Assembly: GCA_034408895.1 (NCBI GenBank)
Contig: JAWXCI010000024.1
Location: 1-64,000 of the forward strand
Origin: UBA4660 sp034408895
GTDB taxonomy: Bacteria > Bacteroidota > Bacteroidia > Flavobacteriales_D > Sanyastnellaceae
Direction: 5' to 3'
DNA length: 64,000 bases
This document shows, in pieces, positions 1 through 8,929 of this stretch. Below the pieces are notes generated by a model. That model was not told the origin of the DNA. It searched no databases and saw only the letters and a program-made list of their open reading frames with translations. Positions within the stretch are counted from its first letter, which is position 1; every line of letters starts with the position of its first letter. A program made the translations under genes and the position numbers.

Positions 1-2
1 AA

Positions 3-500
3 GGCCAGGTGGCATACTCATTCCCTTCGGATGGGCGCTTTAAAAACAACATAACCGAAAGCGATGTGAAAGGGCTTGAGTTCATCAAACTGCTGCGCCC
101 GGTGGAGTATAATTTCGATACCAAGAAGTTTGAAGAGTTCCTGACCAAGAACATGCCCGACAGCACAAAGGCAAGGCATTTTGAGGATACAGATTTCAGC
201 GCGTCAACTGCCATACGTCAAAGCGGCTTTGTGGCCCAGGAAGTGGAACAGGCAATGGAGGAAAGCGGCTATAACTTCAATGGAGTACACGCACCGGCAG
301 ATGAGAATGACAATTACAGTGTTGCCTATAGTTTGTTTGTGGTGCCATTGGTAAAGGGGATGCAGGAGCAACAGATGATGATTGAAGAATTGAAACTCGC
401 ACTTGAACAATCCCAGAATGAAAAAGTGCAAATGCAATTTGATTTTGAAACGCGCCTTACTTCCATCGAAAACCGCTTACTCAACAAAGAACAACGTTAA
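3..500 (+). CDS. Tail-fibre-type intramolecular chaperone domain protein (Peptidase_S74-like), 5' truncated by window edge
   Basis: The frame is open to the left edge, so only the C-terminus is present. The visible part reads SDGRFKNNI, then LEFIKLLRPVEYNF, GFVAQEVEQAM and a final coiled coil (GMQEQQMMIEELK). This is the order of the intramolecular chaperone domain first known from phage tail spikes (S74). In Bacteroidota such domains end long secreted fibre-like proteins and assist trimer folding; catalytic self-cleavage cannot be judged from this fragment. An internal GTG at 9 is unlikely to be the true start, because codons upstream continue in frame. The family call is fairly firm; what the missing N-terminus does is unknown. 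Confidence 0.75.
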   Translation, partial: GQVAYSFPSDGRFKNNITESDVKGLEFIKLLRPVEYNFDTKKFEEFLTKNMPDSTKARHFEDTDFSASTAIRQSGFVAQEVEQAMEESGYNFNGVHAPADENDNYSVAYSLFVVPLVKGMQEQQMMIEELKLALEQSQNEKVQMQFDFETRLTSIENRLLNKEQR

Positions 501-532
501 CTCACTATCCACCAAAACAGCAGAAACATAAA

Positions 533-540
533 TAACTTTG
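533..540 (+). promoter_or_regulatory. Bacteroidota -7 box TAACTTTG
   Basis: TAACTTTG matches the Bacteroidota sigma-A -7 consensus TAnnTTTG and lies 13 bases before the ATG at 554. The leader would be very short. No clear TTG at -33 was seen, so this rests on the -7 match alone. Confidence 0.45.
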
Positions 541-553
541 AAAAAATTACAAC

Positions 554-949
554 ATGAAAACATTTGTCATCACCATCATCTTTCTTCTTTGTTCTAACCT
601 CTTGCTTCTGTCGCAAAGCATAGAGCGCAGCGTAATCTCCTCCTTCGGGTTTTCATACTCCGGTGCTACACTGCAAAGCGATTGCACCGTTGGTGAAGTA
701 GTAACCGCAACAGGAAGCAATGGCGGAATCATCATCACCCAGGGTTTTCAGCAACCCATGTTGGCCATCAGCACATGCCTTGGCGACTTTGATAATAACG
801 GTGTGGTGAACGTGGGCGACTAGCTCATCTTCACTTCCGAATTTGGATGCGCTTCATCTTGCGGTCTTACCGATATGGATGGAAACGGTGCGGTGAATGT
901 GGGCGACCTTCTCATTTTCTCGAGTGTGTTCGGCAATGTGTGTCCGTGA
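554..949 (+). pseudogene. Short secreted protein with terminal double dockerin-like module, interrupted by an in-frame TAG
   Basis: The N-terminus is a signal peptide (MKTFVITIIFLLCSNLLLLS). It is followed by a motif common in Bacteroidota secreted proteins (GEVVTATGSNGG...TQGFQQP) and then a dockerin-like Ca-loop (DFDNNGVVNVGD). TAG at 821-823 stops translation exactly where LLIF is expected. The same frame continues with EFGCASSCGLTDMDGNG and a second loop VNVGDLLIFSSVFGNVCP, ending at TGA 947-949. The second loop reads GTG GGC GAC CTT CTC where the first reads GTG GGC GAC TAG CTC, so one base substitution (for example TTG to TAG) explains the break. There is no T9SS sorting domain. This is either a nonsense allele or a sequencing error. 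Confidence 0.75.
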
Positions 950-960
950 TCGCTTAGTCG

Positions 961-1986
961 CTAAGGGTTCACTATTGGCATCACCCGGCTGCCGATTAAC
1001 TTTATTGACTGCAAAAGTTTTGCGTGTGGCAAGCCAGCATTATCCATCTGGAAACTAAATCTTGAAATACCACCCAGTGCTTCGCTATGACGAAGAATCT
1101 TACGGGCAACATCTTCCGGGTTACCAATAAGCAACGCACCACGCTCATCGTTCTGGGCATCAAAACCTGCCCTGGTTACAGATGGCCAGCCACGTTCTCT
1201 GCCAATACGTGTAAAGGTTTCAGCATAGCCTGGGTAGTAATCATCAGCAGCTTCCTCAGTGGTGTTGGCCACATAACCCAGGGAGTGCAATCCCACTTTC
1301 AATTGTACCGGCAGATGGCCTGCCCTTTTTCCTGCCTCTCGATAAAGGTCTATCAGCGGACGGAAACGGTGGGTATCACCTCCAATTACGGCCACCATGA
1401 GCGGTAGTCCCAGCGTGCCAGCACGGGCAAAAGACTCCGGTGTACCGCCAACTCCTAACCAAATGGGTAGCGGATGTTGCAGCGGTCTTGGGTAGATAGC
1501 CTGATTCCTGAGTTCGGGACGAAATTGACCCGACCAATTCACTACTTCATTATCCCGGATAGTGAGCAGGAGATTGAGTTTTTCAGAAAACAATTCGTCA
1601 TAGGCATGAAGGTTTAAACCAAACAGCGGAAAGGCTTCTGTAAAGGAACCGCGCCCCACCACCATTTCAGCCCGACCCTGCGAAACCAAATCCAGCGTTG
1701 CGAAGTTTTGAAATACCCTTACCGGGTCGGCTGCACTCAATACTGTAACTGCACTGGTGAGGCGGATACGCTTGGTGCGCCCTGCGGCTGCGGCAAGAAT
1801 AACTACAGGTGCCGAATCCAAAAACTCTTTGCGGTGATGTTCCCCTATTCCAAATACATCGAGGCCTGAAACCTCTGCCTGTTCTATTCTCTCAAGCAAT
1901 TCGGATATGGCCTCCAAACTGTTGGTTGCAGTACTTTTATTATTGTCCAGGGTGGCTGCTGCGAAACTATCAATCCCAATTTCCAA
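961..1986 (-). CDS. LLM-class flavin-dependent oxidoreductase (luciferase-like monooxygenase family)
   Basis: The protein is 341 aa and full length for the family. It contains IGEHHRKEF near residue 48, SAVTVLSAADPVRVFQNFATLDLVS around 78-102, the flavin-contacting GRAEMVVGRGS, and PLPIWLGVGGTPES near 173. These mark the bacterial luciferase-like TIM barrel that uses FMNH2 or F420 to act on small organic substrates. The substrate cannot be told. The start is TTG (1984-1986), since no ATG is in frame before the upstream TAG. It converges with the broken dockerin gene on the left and is a single-gene unit. Confidence 0.85.
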   Translation of the reverse strand: MEIGIDSFAAATLDNNKSTATNSLEAISELLERIEQAEVSGLDVFGIGEHHRKEFLDSAPVVILAAAAGRTKRIRLTSAVTVLSAADPVRVFQNFATLDLVSQGRAEMVVGRGSFTEAFPLFGLNLHAYDELFSEKLNLLLTIRDNEVVNWSGQFRPELRNQAIYPRPLQHPLPIWLGVGGTPESFARAGTLGLPLMVAVIGGDTHRFRPLIDLYREAGKRAGHLPVQLKVGLHSLGYVANTTEEAADDYYPGYAETFTRIGRERGWPSVTRAGFDAQNDERGALLIGNPEDVARKILRHSEALGGISRFSFQMDNAGLPHAKLLQSIKLIGSRVMPIVNP

Positions 1987-2039
1987 GGTACTTTTCTTTT
2001 GTAGTTCTTTTACCTGCTAACATGCGGATTGCTCTGTGG

Positions 2040-3419
2040 TTAGAGTTTCACCAATTTAACTTCCGTAATGCTGTGCCCTTCTCTGTACTCAAGCGTATAA
2101 AAACCTGGAGTCAGGACATCTATGTTGATTTTGGTTTCATTATTAAGAGTCTTTTGCCCCATCATTTCTTTTCCGGTTATATCAAAAATTCTGGCTTCTC
2201 CCTTTTCATTTGTTCCGTTAATGGTAAACTCATTTTCAAAGGGATTAGGAAAAACAGAAATGCTCAATGGTGGGGTAATTTCATGAACCCGGATGACCAT
2301 CCCGCACAGCCCCGTTACCTGCACGGGAACATTGCTGGCAGTGTTGGTTCCGGTGCCAAGCTGACCATCGTAATTGCTTCCCCAGGCATCCACCGTTCCG
2401 TCAGTTTTCAGGGCAAGGGTATGATTATTTCCACCCGCCAGGGAGAGCACTCCGGAAAGATTGCTCACCTGCACGGGAACATTGCTGTCGGTATTGGTTC
2501 CATTTCCCAGTTGACCGTAGGTATTCAATCCGCAGGCCCAGGCCGTGCCGTCATTCTTTACTGCCAGGGAGTGAAATGAGCCTGCTGCAATGGCCATCAC
2601 ATCTGCCAGAAAACTGACCTGCACGGGAACATTACTATTAGTATTGGTCCCGATTCCCAGTTCACCGTAGTAATTGGAGCCCCAGGCCATTACTGTCCCG
2701 TCAGTCAACAAGGCAAGGCTAAGCCCCAGGCCGCCACCTGCTGCAATGGCAATCACACCTGAAAGACCAACTACCTGCATGGGGATATTACTATTGGTAT
2801 TGGTTCCGTTTCCCAGTTCACCATAGTAATTTTCTCCCCAAGCCCACACGGTGCCATCACTCTTCAGGGCGAGGCAATGAAAACCTCCTGATGCAATGGC
2901 GATGATACCAGTGAGGGAACTTGCCTGCACAGGAGTATTGGAATCCGCATTGCTTCCATCGCCAAGTTGGCCAAAATAATTTCTACCCCAGCCCCACACT
3001 GTGCCGTCATCTTTCAGTACATGGGAATGATAACCCCCTACTCCAATGGCGGTGATGCCGGTGAGGTTGCTCACCGGAACCGGCATGGTGCTATCAGTAT
3101 TGGTTCCGTTTCCAAGCTGGCCATCACCATTGTGTCCCCAGGCATAGGCAGTGCCGTCATCTTTCAGGGCAAGTGAATGATAGCCTCCCCCGACAATGTC
3201 AGTTAGGCCAGCGAGGGTGCTGACGGGGACAGGCATATTGCTGGCAGTAACGGTTCCGTTTCCAAGCGCACCATAGAAATTCCAGCCCCATGCCATGGCG
3301 GTGCCATCATCGCAAATGCTAAGCGAATGTCCCGCGCCTGCGGCAATGTTTTGTGAATGGGAGAAATGCGGCTGGGCCATAGTGACTATGGCCACGATTG
3401 CTATAAAAAGTTTTTTCAT
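2040..3419 (-). CDS. Secreted RCC1-repeat beta-propeller protein with T9SS type A sorting domain
   Basis: The protein is 459 aa. Residues 1-22 form a signal peptide. Seven RCC1 blades of about 51 residues follow, each with a W/C-G-x-N-x-x-G-x-L-G-x-G-[TS] core (WGWNFYGALGNGT, WGHNGDGQLGNGT and so on). The last about 75 residues are a T9SS sorting domain (ISVFPNPFENEF...FDITGKEM...PGFYTLEYREG...EVKLVKL). It is therefore predicted to be exported and attached to, or released from, the cell surface. RCC1 folds mediate protein binding, but the ligand is unknown. Blade 6 has Cys where the others have Trp. The blades are also nearly repeated at DNA level (about 150-bp period), making the locus prone to blade gain or loss. 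Confidence 0.9.
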   Translation of the reverse strand: MKKLFIAIVAIVTMAQPHFSHSQNIAAGAGHSLSICDDGTAMAWGWNFYGALGNGTVTASNMPVPVSTLAGLTDIVGGGYHSLALKDDGTAYAWGHNGDGQLGNGTNTDSTMPVPVSNLTGITAIGVGGYHSHVLKDDGTVWGWGRNYFGQLGDGSNADSNTPVQASSLTGIIAIASGGFHCLALKSDGTVWAWGENYYGELGNGTNTNSNIPMQVVGLSGVIAIAAGGGLGLSLALLTDGTVMAWGSNYYGELGIGTNTNSNVPVQVSFLADVMAIAAGSFHSLAVKNDGTAWACGLNTYGQLGNGTNTDSNVPVQVSNLSGVLSLAGGNNHTLALKTDGTVDAWGSNYDGQLGTGTNTASNVPVQVTGLCGMVIRVHEITPPLSISVFPNPFENEFTINGTNEKGEARIFDITGKEMMGQKTLNNETKINIDVLTPGFYTLEYREGHSITEVKLVKL

Positions 3420-3504
3420 CCTGGTTATTGGTTACTTAGTTGATTATTGCTTTGGGATGCGGTGTTGTTCCGCAAGCGTACTCCATTCTCCGCACTGCTC
3501 CAAA

Positions 3505-4365
3505 TTATTTCTCCAATTCCAACCTCCTCAACACAAGAGCGGCATCGGTTCTTATTTCCACTAAAAAAACCCCCTGAAGCCAACCCGCTTGTATCAACGG
3601 CAATCCGGTTGGCACCGGAAGGCAACAGGGTGTGGTGGTGCGCTGCACTTCCCGGCCACTATAATCCGTGATTCGAAGTTCGACTGCAGATGCTTGGGGC
3701 AGGGTGATGCCTAATGTGGTGGCATGGGTGGCCGGGTTGGGAAATAATGTGGCCTGCAATGCGGGCATGGCGGGTGGTGTGGACATGTCCAAGGGGGTTT
3801 CACTCAGCCTTACATTGTCAACAATGAAGTAGGAGCCATCTTCTTCTGGCACTTCGTCAGGATCAGTTATTGTGAAAGTGATGCGGGCCTTTGTGGCTGG
3901 TTCTATATAACCGATGGGCAAGCTTTGGGTGGTAAAAGTTGTGGTTTCGGTACCGAGGTAAATGGTGCCGTAGCCCATTTGCAAGTCGTTGTCGTCCATC
4001 ATTTCAATGCTGATGTTGAAGCCATCGTCACCCACTTTGTGAAACTTGTAATCGAAGAGGCACCAGGTGTATTGTGCGTCAATGGGAAAGGTGCCTGCCT
4101 CCTGTGGGCCGGTTTGCACCAGCGGGTTGAGGTAAGATTCCAGTTCACTGTCGTAAATCACATCTACCCGCACGGCCGAGCCTCCGCCATTGCCCGGCAC
4201 CTGGTTGATCAGCATCACATTTCCGGGGGCTTCCGATACGAACCACAGGTCGGGAACAAATCCAGTCCAATCTTCAAAATCGCCATTGGGGGCGGGTTGA
4301 GTTTGGGAGTTGGCTGTAAAACCGGTTGCGGTGAGGACCACGATGGTGAGTAGAAGGTTTTTCAT
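3505..4365 (-). CDS. Secreted T9SS cargo protein, PCMD-like N-terminal domain
   Basis: The protein is 286 aa with a signal peptide (MKNLLLTIVVLTATGFTANS). The region starting NGDFEDWTG through ITFTITDPDEVPEEDGSYFIVDNVRLSE resembles the putative carbohydrate-binding PCMD / jelly-roll modules of Bacteroidota surface proteins. A T9SS type A domain follows (LFPNPATHATT...ITDYSGREVQ...GVFLVEIRTD). It lies 85 bp upstream of the RCC1 gene on the same strand, but both carry their own signal peptide. Ligand unknown. The beta-rich fold assignment is inferred from pattern only. Confidence 0.75.
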   Translation of the reverse strand: MKNLLLTIVVLTATGFTANSQTQPAPNGDFEDWTGFVPDLWFVSEAPGNVMLINQVPGNGGGSAVRVDVIYDSELESYLNPLVQTGPQEAGTFPIDAQYTWCLFDYKFHKVGDDGFNISIEMMDDNDLQMGYGTIYLGTETTTFTTQSLPIGYIEPATKARITFTITDPDEVPEEDGSYFIVDNVRLSETPLDMSTPPAMPALQATLFPNPATHATTLGITLPQASAVELRITDYSGREVQRTTTPCCLPVPTGLPLIQAGWLQGVFLVEIRTDAALVLRRLELEK

Positions 4366-4690
4366 GGGATACGAGAATTGCTGACAGTTTGAAACAGAAC
4401 TTCTGTTTGATTGATTTTTTTAGTTATAGCTTTTGTTTAGCGGTGACAATATGGTCGTTGGTTCCTGTTGTTGTATTGCACTGGTCGCCAAAATTATTAC
4501 CGGCAAAGGTGAAGCAAGTTGTGTAAGGATTCAATTACGAGCCGGTCGAAGGGTCGAAGCGGGGAGAAGGTGGCCGAAGGCCGGAAGAGGACCACCCCTT
4601 TTTTCGCTCCCTCAAAATCATAACCGCACACTCAATATGTTTAAGCTGCGGAAAAAACTCTCCTGAATCTTTACATCAAATACAAACAAA
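4366..4690. other. Divergent intergenic region, no gene supported
   Basis: This is 325 bp between two divergently read secreted-protein genes. A GC-rich stretch with repeated gaag/ggcc words (about 4540-4600) is visible. No gene or clear -7 box could be supported. Confidence 0.4.
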
Positions 4691-6271
4691 ATGAAAACAC
4701 CCAAAACAATTCTTACAGCAACTGCCCTAGTGGTATGCTTCTTATCCCATGCCCAATGGACCAGCGACCCCCTCAACCCGCAATTGGTGAGCAACGTGGC
4801 ATGGAACCAGAACGGAGTTCAGCAAGTGCCCGATGGCAGTGGCGGCACCTTTGTTTACTGGCTAGACTCACGTGTGAATGGTTATGTTGATACTGACATT
4901 TATGGCCAGCATTACAACGCGGAGGGTGTTCCCCAGTGGGAGGCCAATGGCCGGCTCATAGTGAACCCTTTGCTCGGTTATACTTTTTTTAATGTGATGC
5001 GCAGCGAATCGGATGGCGAGATGATTTTAGGCTGGTGTGACAACAACGATTCATTAAAATTTCAAAAGCTCGACAACCAGGGCGCAAAACTTTGGGCGAA
5101 TGATTTGTGCGTGGCAAGAAAGGTTTCTTGCGCTCCGCCAACTTACGTTCTTGGCATTGCTTCATTCCGTTTCATGCGAGATGGATTGGGATATTGTGTG
5201 GCTACTGAGGTAGTTTATTGCGGTGGTGCCAATGGTCACCGCATAACACGCTTCACCAGCGATGGTGTTTTAACAGGATGGTTCAATGGCGAACCGGAAG
5301 GCTCGCAGTATTACTCCGGTGCATGGGGCATTGACAAAACGAATGACGGCACGAACGAAGAATATCTTTTCTACACCGATGGAAATGGGGCAGGCGCTCA
5401 TGCACGCGTGATGCGTGTAAGTCTTGCGGGCGACACCGTGTGGGGACCTCTCGATGCATTGGCCGGGACCAACGGACTCAACTATTTCTACGATGCAAAG
5501 AGTGATGACAATGGAATTGCAGTTCTCTTCCAATCAACCGGCCCGCAAGGTTATACCGACCTTTTTATGCGCAAGTTGAATCCCGATGGAACCTGGGCGT
5601 GGGGCGGCAGCACCACCATTGTGTGCGGTGCCGATGGCACGCAAACATTGCCTCATTGGCAGCAGGACGAAGAGTTTTATTATGTCTGCTGGGCCGATAG
5701 CAGACCCGGAACCAACCCCGGCAACTACGATGTCTATGCACAGAAAATTGATAAAAACACTGGTGCCATTCAATGGGCTGTTGATGGTATTGCAGTGTTC
5801 AGCCAGTCCAACTACGCACCTTATCCAGAATGTGTGGTAACAACGGATGGCGAAATGATTGTATGCAGTGAAGCATCAATCGGATACGGTGGTTTCAATG
5901 CACAGAAAATAAACCCCGATGGCACTCTGGCATGGAGTCCTTCGGTGCTAATTGATAATGCACTCTACCTCCCTTTTTACAGCGACTACCATCTTATCAT
6001 TTCTGACACCAACGTGATAGTGGCGTGGGCAGAAACAAATCCCTATGGCGGAGCCGATGGTATTTACATATCGCGCTTCAACCAGTTACCTTCAGCATGT
6101 CCCGAAGATTTGAATGATGATGGTGTAATCAATACTGCCGACTTGCTGCTCTTTATGTCTTCATTTGGATGCACAGTAAATTGTGGAGATGCCGACCTCA
6201 GCGGAGATGGGGTGGTAAATACCAGCGACCTGCTTTTATTCATGAGTGCGTTTGGCGGAGTGTGTCCTTGA
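4691..6271 (+). CDS. Secreted protein with WD/BNR-like repeats and terminal double dockerin-like module
   Basis: The protein is 526 aa with a signal peptide ending SHAQ. The body has recurring W-A-x-D-G and D-x-Y-A-Q/G-Q motifs (DIYGQHYNAEGVPQW, DVYAQKIDKNTGAIQW, FNAQKINPDGTLAW) typical of beta-propeller proteins reading out run-on blades. The C-terminus carries two dockerin-like Ca loops (DLNDDGVINTADLLLFMSSFGC and DLSGDGVVNTSDLLLFMSAFG), a Cys pair between them, and ends ..GVCP with nothing after. There is no T9SS sorting domain, so the dockerin pair occupies the position where one is usual. Exported, role unknown. A clear terminator follows. Confidence 0.8.
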   Translation: MKTPKTILTATALVVCFLSHAQWTSDPLNPQLVSNVAWNQNGVQQVPDGSGGTFVYWLDSRVNGYVDTDIYGQHYNAEGVPQWEANGRLIVNPLLGYTFFNVMRSESDGEMILGWCDNNDSLKFQKLDNQGAKLWANDLCVARKVSCAPPTYVLGIASFRFMRDGLGYCVATEVVYCGGANGHRITRFTSDGVLTGWFNGEPEGSQYYSGAWGIDKTNDGTNEEYLFYTDGNGAGAHARVMRVSLAGDTVWGPLDALAGTNGLNYFYDAKSDDNGIAVLFQSTGPQGYTDLFMRKLNPDGTWAWGGSTTIVCGADGTQTLPHWQQDEEFYYVCWADSRPGTNPGNYDVYAQKIDKNTGAIQWAVDGIAVFSQSNYAPYPECVVTTDGEMIVCSEASIGYGGFNAQKINPDGTLAWSPSVLIDNALYLPFYSDYHLIISDTNVIVAWAETNPYGGADGIYISRFNQLPSACPEDLNDDGVINTADLLLFMSSFGCTVNCGDADLSGDGVVNTSDLLLFMSAFGGVCP

Positions 6272-6284
6272 GTACTGCTTAACT

Positions 6285-6330
6285 AGAAAACCCCCGAAGT
6301 CGCGGCTGTTGCGTGGCTTTGGGGTTTTCT
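6285..6330 (+). terminator. Rho-independent, probably bidirectional terminator
   Basis: The arms agaaaacccccgaag and ctttggggttttct pair around a short GC-rich centre. T-runs fall on both strands, suiting the convergent genes on each side (dockerin protein on plus, sorting-domain remnant on minus). Confidence 0.7.
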
Positions 6331-6332
6331 AA

Positions 6333-6809
6333 TTATCGCACGACCACCATCCTCCTATATTGTTTATGCTCATCATCATTGTGAGCAGCCACTTCATAAA
6401 CGCCCTCTGCCCATGTGGCAGCACAAAGCTGAATGGCATTTTTAACTGGCCCGACAGCAATCGGGTTTGGAATTGAAAACACCAACTCACTCACCGCATT
6501 GTAAACTTCAACCGATTGAATCCGGGTTGATGATTTCAAAGTGAAAACATCGGATGCGGGGTTTGGAAAAAGTTCGAGTGATATATGTGCCGTTTCATCA
6601 ACCGATAAAATGAAAAAATTTTCTGTCCATGCACAACCGGGGGTGTTGCATCGCATCAAAAAAATAAATGTTGGTGATTCCCGATGGTGAATTTTAATGT
6701 GCCAATTCTCTCCCGCATTTGTGGTGTGAATCAAAATATTGATGAAACCGCGACCACCGAAATGTTGCTGGAAGAATTGAATGATGTGCAGTATGAAGCC
6801 CCACTTATT
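6333..6809 (-). pseudogene. 3' remnant of a T9SS-secreted protein (YCF48/BNR-like repeat plus sorting domain)
   Basis: The frame between TAG at 6810-6812 and its stop at 6333 encodes about 158 residues with no signal peptide and no ATG near its start. It holds one HTTNAGENW unit, the hallmark of YCF48/BNR-like beta-propeller repeats, then CAWTENFFI and a T9SS type A domain (LELFPNPASDVFTLKSS...VEVYNAVSELVF...GVYEVAA). A normal protein of this kind has many repeats and a leader, so this is a C-terminal stump. It overlaps the permease stop by 5 bases, suggesting a deletion that brought the two together. Confidence 0.7.
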
Positions 6810-8016
6810 CTAAGAGACTGTAAACAGTATAGCCAAGCAGAACCAGTGTCATAAGTATTCCAAGGACACTAACTACAGGAATGTTTTTAATACTAAATGG
6901 AATGCGGTAGGGACGTTTCAGGTCTTTCTTCCGGATGCGCAGAATAATAACTGAAAGATTCACAACAATGAAGGTGACGAAAATGAAAGCAGTAGCTATG
7001 CGGGCTATCGTTTCAATGTTTCCGATGAAGGTAAATCCGCACATAATCACCAGGATTAAGATAAGTGCCGCCACAGGAGTGTTACGTTTAGGAGAAACAA
7101 ACGAAAACAGTTTCATCGCTTTTGTTTCCTTGGACATCTGAAGCAGAACACGCGAGCTTCCCAGCATATTCGAAAGGATGGTATTGGCTGTTGCAAACAG
7201 GGCAATCACCGAAATAATGAGGATACCTGTTTTGCCATATGTCGTTCCCATCACATCAGCAAGCGGGCTTTTGGATTTGCCCAGTTCCTCGTATGGAATA
7301 ACACTGACTACGCAAACTGCCACCAGCATATATATCACTACGACAATAGCGCCAGAAATAAACAAAGCCCGTGGAATATTCTTCTCCGGATTTTTTGTTT
7401 CTTCCGCAAGTTTCACAATATCCTCAAAACCTATGTAGGCAAAAAACGCCAGTGCCGATGCCGCCAGAATGCTATTGTAACCTCCGGCTGGCATGGCGAG
7501 GTAATCCACTTCACCGATTGACGGCAATGCCGCAACAATCACGAATACTAAACCTCCTGCTTCAATGAGGGTGAAAACAATATTCATCACGGAAGACTGC
7601 CTGATCCCGGAGATATTCACGATAAAGATCAATGCAACAATGCCAAGAGCACCAATGAGTACACCAACACCCATCAGCCCCGACAGGTAGCCGGCAAACC
7701 CAATGGCAACTGTAGCTCCGCTGATAATACCGTTCAGGGAAATGATCAGGCCTAACAATATCCCGGTCTTTTTACCGAATGCTTTTTTCGCATACTCATA
7801 TTCACCGCCCGCTTTAGGAAATGCTGCGCTTAATTCTGCATATGAAAATGCAGTACACAAGGCAGTAAGAGAAGCGATCAGGAACGAGAGCCAGATGAAG
7901 TTTCCACTCACGCCCGCCACCTTACCAATGAGTGTATAAATACCGGCACCCAGTATAGAGCCTACTCCGAAGAATACACACTCAGCAAGGCCTAATGTTC
8001 TTTTTAGTTCTGCCAT
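6805..8016 (-). CDS. APC-superfamily amino-acid permease
   Basis: The protein is 403 aa and strongly hydrophobic, with about 12 predicted membrane helices. The TM1 signature GVGSILGAGIYTLIG (residues 17-31) and the EYAKKAFGKKTG...GF AGYL, FFAYIGFEDIVKLAEETKNPEKNIPRA motifs are those of amino-acid/polyamine/organocation permeases. It would import amino acids by proton or sodium symport in the inner membrane. Length is slightly short but complete from ATG to stop. Substrate is not predictable. It appears monocistronic between broken genes. Confidence 0.9.
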   Translation of the reverse strand: MAELKRTLGLAECVFFGVGSILGAGIYTLIGKVAGVSGNFIWLSFLIASLTALCTAFSYAELSAAFPKAGGEYEYAKKAFGKKTGILLGLIISLNGIISGATVAIGFAGYLSGLMGVGVLIGALGIVALIFIVNISGIRQSSVMNIVFTLIEAGGLVFVIVAALPSIGEVDYLAMPAGGYNSILAASALAFFAYIGFEDIVKLAEETKNPEKNIPRALFISGAIVVVIYMLVAVCVVSVIPYEELGKSKSPLADVMGTTYGKTGILIISVIALFATANTILSNMLGSSRVLLQMSKETKAMKLFSFVSPKRNTPVAALILILVIMCGFTFIGNIETIARIATAFIFVTFIVVNLSVIILRIRKKDLKRPYRIPFSIKNIPVVSVLGILMTLVLLGYTVYSLLE

Positions 8017-8144
8017 AATTTTTGATTGGTCAGCTTTTATGGGCTCCGGTTTTTTCTTGCAAGGTTAAGGACTTTCAAAACGCGGCCTAAGGAAATGCAA
8101 TCGCCATGACGAGGGGGATGTATTAGAAGAAACCAACTGGTGTA

Positions 8145-8918
8145 TCACCCCAGCCAAAGTTTAAAAGCCCCCGCTTTCTCCCTGCTCACGTCCACGGTTT
8201 CTGTGTTGGATGTCTTCAGCTTTACCAGCAGCTTTCCGTAGTGGTCGGTCTTAAAATTCTCCACCGAGTTGAGGTGAATGATGTACTGGCGGTTGGCACG
8301 AAAGAAGATCTTAGGGTCTACAATTTCCTCCAGTTCATCCAACGTTTGGTAATCGGTCACTTACTCTTTTTTATCGTTGGTCACTATATAGATAAGCGTT
8401 TCTTTTTTGAAATGAGAGATTTCGTTTTCAGGAAGAACCAGTTGTGCACCCGCATGGCGAGCCATGAAGCGATGCTTGTAAATAGGGGGCTTTGATGGGG
8501 CAGAAAGTTGTTGAATCAATTCACTGAGTTGTTCCGGCATAATCGAAGGATTGCTTTTCGCCTGATGAAGTGCTTTCAGTTTTTCAATTGCACGAAGTAG
8601 TTCATTCTTATCAACAGGTTTCAGCAGGTAGTCCACACTGTTCACCTTAAATGCGCGAATTGCATATTCATTGTATGCTGTAGTGAAAATGATGGGCAGA
8701 TTGATTTGCGTCTTTTCAAAAATATCGAAGCTCACACCATCGCTAAGTTGAATATCCATAAACACCACATCGGCCTGCGGATTCTTTTGAAAATATATAA
8801 CCGCTTCCTCAACGGATGGAATGATGATTTCAACTGTAATGGTGCTATCCACTTCAGCAAGAAGTTTTACAAGATTTTTTGCAACAAGTGGTTCGTCTTC
8901 TATAAGTATTGCTTTCAT
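8145..8918 (-). pseudogene. LytTR-family response regulator with in-frame TAA
   Basis: Frame 1 (8361-8918) encodes a complete receiver (MKAILIEDEPLVAK, VVFMDIQLSDG with the phospho-Asp, FTTAYNEYAIRAF, DYLLKPVDK) and the start of a LytTR DNA-binding domain. TAA at 8361-8363 then interrupts it. The same frame resumes at once (VTDYQTLDELEE...FFRANRQYIIHLNSVENF...KAGAFKLWLG, stop 8145), which is the rest of the LytTR domain. A single substitution restores the gene. It sits 11 bp downstream of the kinase remnant, the usual LytS-LytTR order, so both partners are damaged. It is a close paralogue of the intact regulator at 54004-54759. Confidence 0.85.
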
Positions 8919-8929
8919 CCTGATCTGAG

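Noticed and set aside
1809..2579. Long plus-strand open frame
   Set aside because: It runs antisense to the oxidoreductase and RCC1 genes and has no family-like sequence.
2280..3250. Regular spaced DNA repeats resembling a CRISPR array
   Set aside because: The period is about 150 bp, units lie within an open frame and code RCC1 blades; there are no short identical repeats with unique spacers.
4433..4666. Plus-strand open frame of 77 codons in the spacer
   Set aside because: Composition and GC-rich repeated words look non-coding; no ribosome-binding site or promoter.
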